Below, one piece after another: positions 7,297 to 9,460 of a stretch of 9,460 nucleotides of DNA; position 1 is the stretch's first letter, and each line of letters starts with the position of its first letter. Origin of the DNA: Anaerolineales bacterium (GTDB lineage Bacteria; Chloroflexota; Anaerolineae; Anaerolineales; Villigracilaceae); the NCBI GenBank assembly GCA_016928525.1, contig JAFGKO010000202.1:1-9460 (forward strand), read 5' to 3'. Position numbers and translations under genes: made by a program. The notes beneath the pieces were generated by a model, which saw only the letters and a list, made by a program, of their open reading frames with translations, searched no databases and had not been told where the DNA came from.

Positions 7297-8038
7297 TTGC
7301 CCTTAACCGTTGTTGGATGGCAGCAGCGCGATGAAGTTGGCGGCGAATGAGTTGTTGTTCCACTTGCTCAAATTGTTGTTCGGTATCAATGTCATAATTG
7401 TGATCCATGACAAAACCCATGATTTTGCTGCCGGTCATCGAGTTTTTTGTCGTAATCACCTGGGTTCTTGTGGCGTCGATACAGGCATTCTGCAAATAGA
7501 CCGGCGGGAGTATCTGGCGGGGTTGATTATACGCTTCTGGAATATCACATTCCACCACCGGGGAGAGCCGGTGATCGTCCCCCAGGAACCACATCTTAAA
7601 CGGTGTTTCCGGCGCCATCGCTACAGAACGGACTGAGTCAAACGTTGGATTATCTAGCAGGGCGGTGACGACAGCGTCAATATCGCCTTGCTCGCGAACC
7701 GGATAGGTGGGGCGCAGGTGAACGCAAATTTCCGGAACATAGTTCTCATGCTCAGAGAACCAGGCTAACGCATGTTGGAATACCTCAAGGTCCGTAGAAT
7801 GATCCCCGGCGTATTCAGCCGGGCGCATAAAAGGCACTTCAGCGCCCCAATGGCCTGCAATCGCTGCTATTTCTTGATCGTCAGTAGAAACGACAACCCG
7901 GTCCACAGTTTTCGCTTCTATAGCCGCCATGATACTGAAGGCAATCATCGGGATTCCTGCCATTGGCTTGATATTCTTACGCGGTATGGATTTGGATCCC
8001 CCTCGCGCAGGAATAAGGGCCAGAACCTGTGGTGTCAT
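7289..8038 (-). CDS. neuA: CMP-acylneuraminate (nonulosonate) cytidylyltransferase
   Basis: This 249-residue enzyme activates a nonulosonic acid with CTP to give CMP-sugar and pyrophosphate in the cytoplasm. The nucleotide-binding signature LIPARGGSKSIPRKNI is at about 8-23, followed by STDD (51-54), LRPTYPVR (108-115, where Gln-Pro-Thr-Ser-Pro is more usual), SVRSV near 135-139, the PPVYLQNACIDAT region (178-190), and Asp216/Asp218 in YDID, equivalent to the metal-binding Asp pair of known synthetases. The frame is open to a TTG at 8062, but the ATG at 8038 is chosen because GGAG (8049-8046) lies seven bases upstream and the family motif begins right after it. It leads the compact neuA-HAD-neuB block. 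The exact acid (Neu5Ac, legionaminic, KDN or other) cannot be told from these motifs. Confidence 0.93.
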   Translation of the reverse strand: MTPQVLALIPARGGSKSIPRKNIKPMAGIPMIAFSIMAAIEAKTVDRVVVSTDDQEIAAIAGHWGAEVPFMRPAEYAGDHSTDLEVFQHALAWFSEHENYVPEICVHLRPTYPVREQGDIDAVVTALLDNPTFDSVRSVAMAPETPFKMWFLGDDHRLSPVVECDIPEAYNQPRQILPPVYLQNACIDATRTQVITTKNSMTGSKIMGFVMDHNYDIDTEQQFEQVEQQLIRRQLHRAAAIQQRLRANG

Positions 8039-8042
8039 GGTG

Positions 8043-8049
8043 CTTCTCC
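8043..8049 (-). promoter_or_regulatory. Ribosome binding site deciding the neuA start
   Basis: GGAGAAG on the minus strand, with GGAG ending seven bases before the ATG at 8038, supports that start over the in-frame TTG at 8062, which lies upstream of this site and has no comparable sequence before it. Confidence 0.6.
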
Positions 8050-8390
8050 AGTGGTTGTTCAACTGCTAATGGGTCCCGTTGGGCCGAGCACAGCCTGAGC
8101 AGCTCTTTGTTTTCGCCGGGAAAGTCCTTACTGAGGATATCCACTCGCGTTTAAGCTCGGCTTTGTACAAAAGCTCGCCAGAAACAGCGTAGAAGGCTAA
8201 GCTGAGGACCTGACTGCGACGAAAGACCACGATCATGCTTAACCTGCCACAGGCGATTATGACAGCACTTGCCCCATTTGTGCCACATTTTACGCCAGGG
8301 CCATTAGCGCTCCCTCGCCAGTTTGTTTCGGGGCCAAAGCATTCACCAGGCACGCTCCGCCGTTCCGACATCACGTTGTAGCATTCGGCG
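8050..8390 (-). other. Gene-poor interval between NusG-like gene and neuA
   Basis: About 340 bases contain no gene I can recognise. A NusG KOW domain was looked for in all three minus-strand frames and is absent. One minus frame stays open through most of the interval (running on from inside the NusG-like gene to 8066) but its translation is Cys-rich and shows no known domain. A second frame is open from about 8144 into neuA and gives a protein-like stretch starting VDILSKDFPGENKELL, possibly the tail of a lost gene. The other minus frame is full of stops. No convincing terminator or tRNA is seen. This is most easily read as degraded coding sequence left after a deletion. Confidence 0.4.
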
Positions 8391-8750
8391 TTAGCTATGC
8401 GGCAGATGCAGTCCATCAAGCAAAAAGCCCCCGGCTGCCTCGATTTTTTCAACACGGCGTTTGATCTGGCATATGACGTGTTTGGGCACCCTGGCCGGAC
8501 GCCCGTCAAAGGTCACCAGGCAGTGCGCGCCGGGCGCCCATTCAAAAAGCGACAGATCCACTTCTTCCAGGTCCGCATGCGCAAACAGGTATCTCGGAAA
8601 GTACGGTCGGATTTTTGAAGACCGGGGATTGACCGGATTCAGTCGAACGGTAGGGGAAAATGTCTCGATCCCCTGGGACTGCAAATAAGCGTTTAACTGG
8701 CTTTTCTTGCGCGGCTTGCTGTGCAGCACATACCAGGCTTCCCTACCCAT
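8391..8750 (-). CDS. NusG/RfaH-like antitermination protein, KOW domain missing
   Basis: This is a 119-residue protein matching the NGN domain of specialised NusG paralogues (RfaH, UpxY, TaA and LoaP type). AWYVLHSKPRKKSQLNAYL (5-23) is the opening strand-helix, followed by IETFSPTV, PYFPRYLFAHADLE (49-62, the FPgYlF signature), APGAHCLVTFDGRPARVP (72-89) and the basic helix VICQIKRRVEKI. Full-length relatives of about 170 residues continue with a linker and a KOW domain that binds ribosome or Rho. Here the protein ends in DGLHLPHS exactly where that linker would lead into KOW, and no KOW remnant follows in any frame. The NGN alone can still bind RNA polymerase, so it may be active without translation coupling, or it may be decaying. 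Such genes typically head polysaccharide operons and help polymerase finish them, which fits its place here. A promoter candidate lies about 50 bases upstream. Confidence 0.78.
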   Translation of the reverse strand: MGREAWYVLHSKPRKKSQLNAYLQSQGIETFSPTVRLNPVNPRSSKIRPYFPRYLFAHADLEEVDLSLFEWAPGAHCLVTFDGRPARVPKHVICQIKRRVEKIEAAGGFLLDGLHLPHS

Positions 8751-8800
8751 AGACTATTACGCCTCTGACTACGACTCTAATCTAACTTTCTTTTACATCT

Positions 8801-8830
8801 CTTATAAATCAGGTTATCTCGCGCTGTAAA
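8801..8830 (-). promoter_or_regulatory. Sigma70-type promoter candidate for the operon
   Basis: On the minus strand TTTACA (8830-8825, five of six to the -35 consensus) is followed after 18 bases by TATAAG (8806-8801, five of six to the -10 consensus). Initiation would be near 8795, giving a leader of about 45 bases to the NusG-like ATG at 8750. The -35 box is about ten bases from the tandem repeats at 8841-8884, so the promoter may have been brought in or completed by a mobile element. The call is by consensus only. Confidence 0.5.
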
Positions 8831-8840
8831 ATAATATGTC

Positions 8841-8884
8841 ATGTCCGATTATCTAAAAAACTATGGCACATGATCTAAAAATGA
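8841..8884. repeat. Two adjacent imperfect 22-bp direct repeats, transposon-end-like
   Basis: Bases 8841-8862 and 8863-8884 (plus strand) align without gaps at 15 of 22 positions. The shared core is ATG at the start and ATCTAAAAA at positions 11-19 of each unit. Side-by-side copies of a transposase-binding sequence are characteristic of the ends of several DDE-type elements such as IS21-like ones. They end within eight bases of where similarity to the IS630 transposase disappears (about 8892), which suggests the end of a second, otherwise deleted element. No partner end is visible in the window. Confidence 0.4.
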
Positions 8885-8917
8885 CCCCGGTCCATTGTTG
8901 GATCGCTGGCGCTGCGC

Positions 8918-9358
8918 TCACCCCGGCCCACGACCATTGCCCTGCCTGTCCTTGGTTAGCGTTTCACGCCAATTCCAGCCCAGTCTTTTCAGGATGCGGC
9001 CTACATGCGACGGGGTGTAGGACACATCAAACTGCTGCTCGATGAGCCGGGCCACCTGCGAGTGCGTCCACCGTTCGCCGTCAAACCCGTAACAGCGCGG
9101 TTCCTTTGCCAACAACGCCGGTAACTGCGCGATTTTTTCGTCGCTCAACCGCTGTTTTGGCCCCCCGCCCGGCTGGTTGCGCAGCGATTCATACCCATTC
9201 CGGCGCGCCTTCTTCAGCCATTGACTGACTGCGCCATCACTGACGCCGAGGGCTTCGGCGATATCGCGTTGCTTCCAACCTTTCTGTTTGAGTTTCCAGG
9301 CTCGCAGGCGACGTCCTTCGCGCCAATCTTTGGGCTGGATGGTTTTTTTTCCACTCAT
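8918..9358 (-). pseudogene. IS630-type transposase, N-terminal half only
   Basis: The frame encodes 146 residues matching the DNA-binding half of IS630-family transposases. A homeodomain-like helix-turn-helix lies at about 17-53 (KGWKQRDIAEALGVSDGAVSQWLKKA), then a Gly-rich linker, PGGGPKQRLS, and a second winged-helix part ending SYTPSHVGRILKRLGW. A complete protein is about 340-350 residues with a DDE catalytic domain; none is present. After LGWNW the frame decays (stop at 8920-8918). Fragments continue in other frames (AQRQR, then AIQQW ending near 8892) at the point where intact relatives read Gln-Arg-Asp...Ala-Ile-x-x-Trp. That indicates frameshift damage followed by loss of the rest. 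The ATG at 9358 has AGGAG 11 bases upstream. An eight-A run follows at codons 3-6. The element cannot transpose by itself. Confidence 0.82.
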
Positions 9359-9399
9359 TTCAAGCCTGACTCCTGAAGAATGAATAATTTTTAGTAAGT

Positions 9400-9425
9400 T
9401 ATGATTTAATTTTTATTAAATCATA
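9400..9425. repeat. AT-rich perfect palindrome upstream of the transposase
   Basis: TATGATTTAAT (9400-9410) and its exact complement (9415-9425) are separated by TTTT, giving 11-bp arms with a four-base loop. There are only two G:C pairs per hairpin, so it is a poor intrinsic terminator. It lies about 45 bases ahead of the transposase start, where an IS end or operator would be expected. The rest of 9359-9460 is AT-rich and shows no gene. No match to the sequences at 8841-8884 was found, so it is not shown to be a paired IS terminus. Confidence 0.45.
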
Positions 9426-9460
9426 TTTGAGATAGAACAAACATCACGTTTTCAGAATGG

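Noticed and set aside
8422..8436. Terminator-like hairpin AGCC-GGG-GGCT followed by five T on the minus strand
   Set aside because: The stem is only four base pairs and it lies inside the NusG-like coding sequence, so it is too weak to call an intrinsic terminator.
8066..8509. Open minus-strand frame of 147 codons overlapping the NusG-like gene
   Set aside because: The first third is the out-of-frame shadow of the NusG-like gene, the remainder is Cys-rich without any recognisable domain, and no ribosome site was found. It is kept only as part of the description of the gene-poor interval.
8820..9460. Possible complete IS630 element with paired inverted repeats
   Set aside because: I compared the sequences on both sides of the transposase fragment and found only a six-base chance match (GAGATA), so no terminal inverted repeats or TA duplication can be claimed.
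1..9460. CRISPR array, tRNA or rRNA genes
   Set aside because: No regularly spaced repeats, cloverleaf-like segments or rRNA-like sequence were seen on either strand.

Overview
This window is most likely a bacterial cell-surface polysaccharide (capsule or O-antigen-like) locus. Every supported gene is on the minus strand, so transcription runs from the right end (about 8.8 kb) toward position 1 and probably continues beyond the left edge. The organism cannot be named securely. Base composition is mixed (roughly half G+C in genes, AT-rich between the mobile-element remnants), and the protein style would suit an environmental bacterium such as a member of the Chloroflexota; that assignment is a weak guess.

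Layout in the direction of transcription. (1) 9460-8831 holds mobile-element debris: an AT-rich perfect palindrome, the N-terminal half of an IS630-type transposase that loses its frame and stops before the catalytic domain, and two adjacent imperfect 22-bp repeats resembling a transposon end. (2) A good sigma70-type promoter candidate (8830-8801) lies directly next to those repeats and points at a NusG/RfaH-like gene (8750-8391) that keeps the NGN domain but has no KOW domain. (3) About 350 bases without a recognisable gene follow. (4) A compact nonulosonic (sialic-acid-like) module: CMP-acylneuraminate synthetase (neuA), a small HAD phosphatase overlapping it, and a NeuB-type synthase carrying an extra C-terminal cupin domain. 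(5) A capsule-type GT-B glycosyltransferase candidate, overlapping by ATGA a 12-helix Wzx-like flippase. (6) A PAPS-dependent sulfotransferase and a Wzy-like polymerase. The polymerase stop overlaps, again as ATGA, the probable start of a further gene cut by the window edge.

Taken together the genes describe how a nonulosonate could be condensed, dephosphorylated, activated with CMP, transferred to a lipid-linked glycan, flipped across the membrane, polymerised and possibly sulfated. No hydrolysing UDP-GlcNAc 2-epimerase (NeuC), aminotransferase or acetyltransferase is present. The sugar made may therefore be a KDN-like acid formed through a 9-phosphate, or the missing steps may be encoded elsewhere. 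The most interesting points are the NeuB-cupin fusion, the synthase/phosphatase/CMP-transferase set without NeuC, the KOW-less NusG paralogue behind a possibly transposon-derived promoter, and a tiny well-initiated ORF whose stop overlaps the polymerase start.
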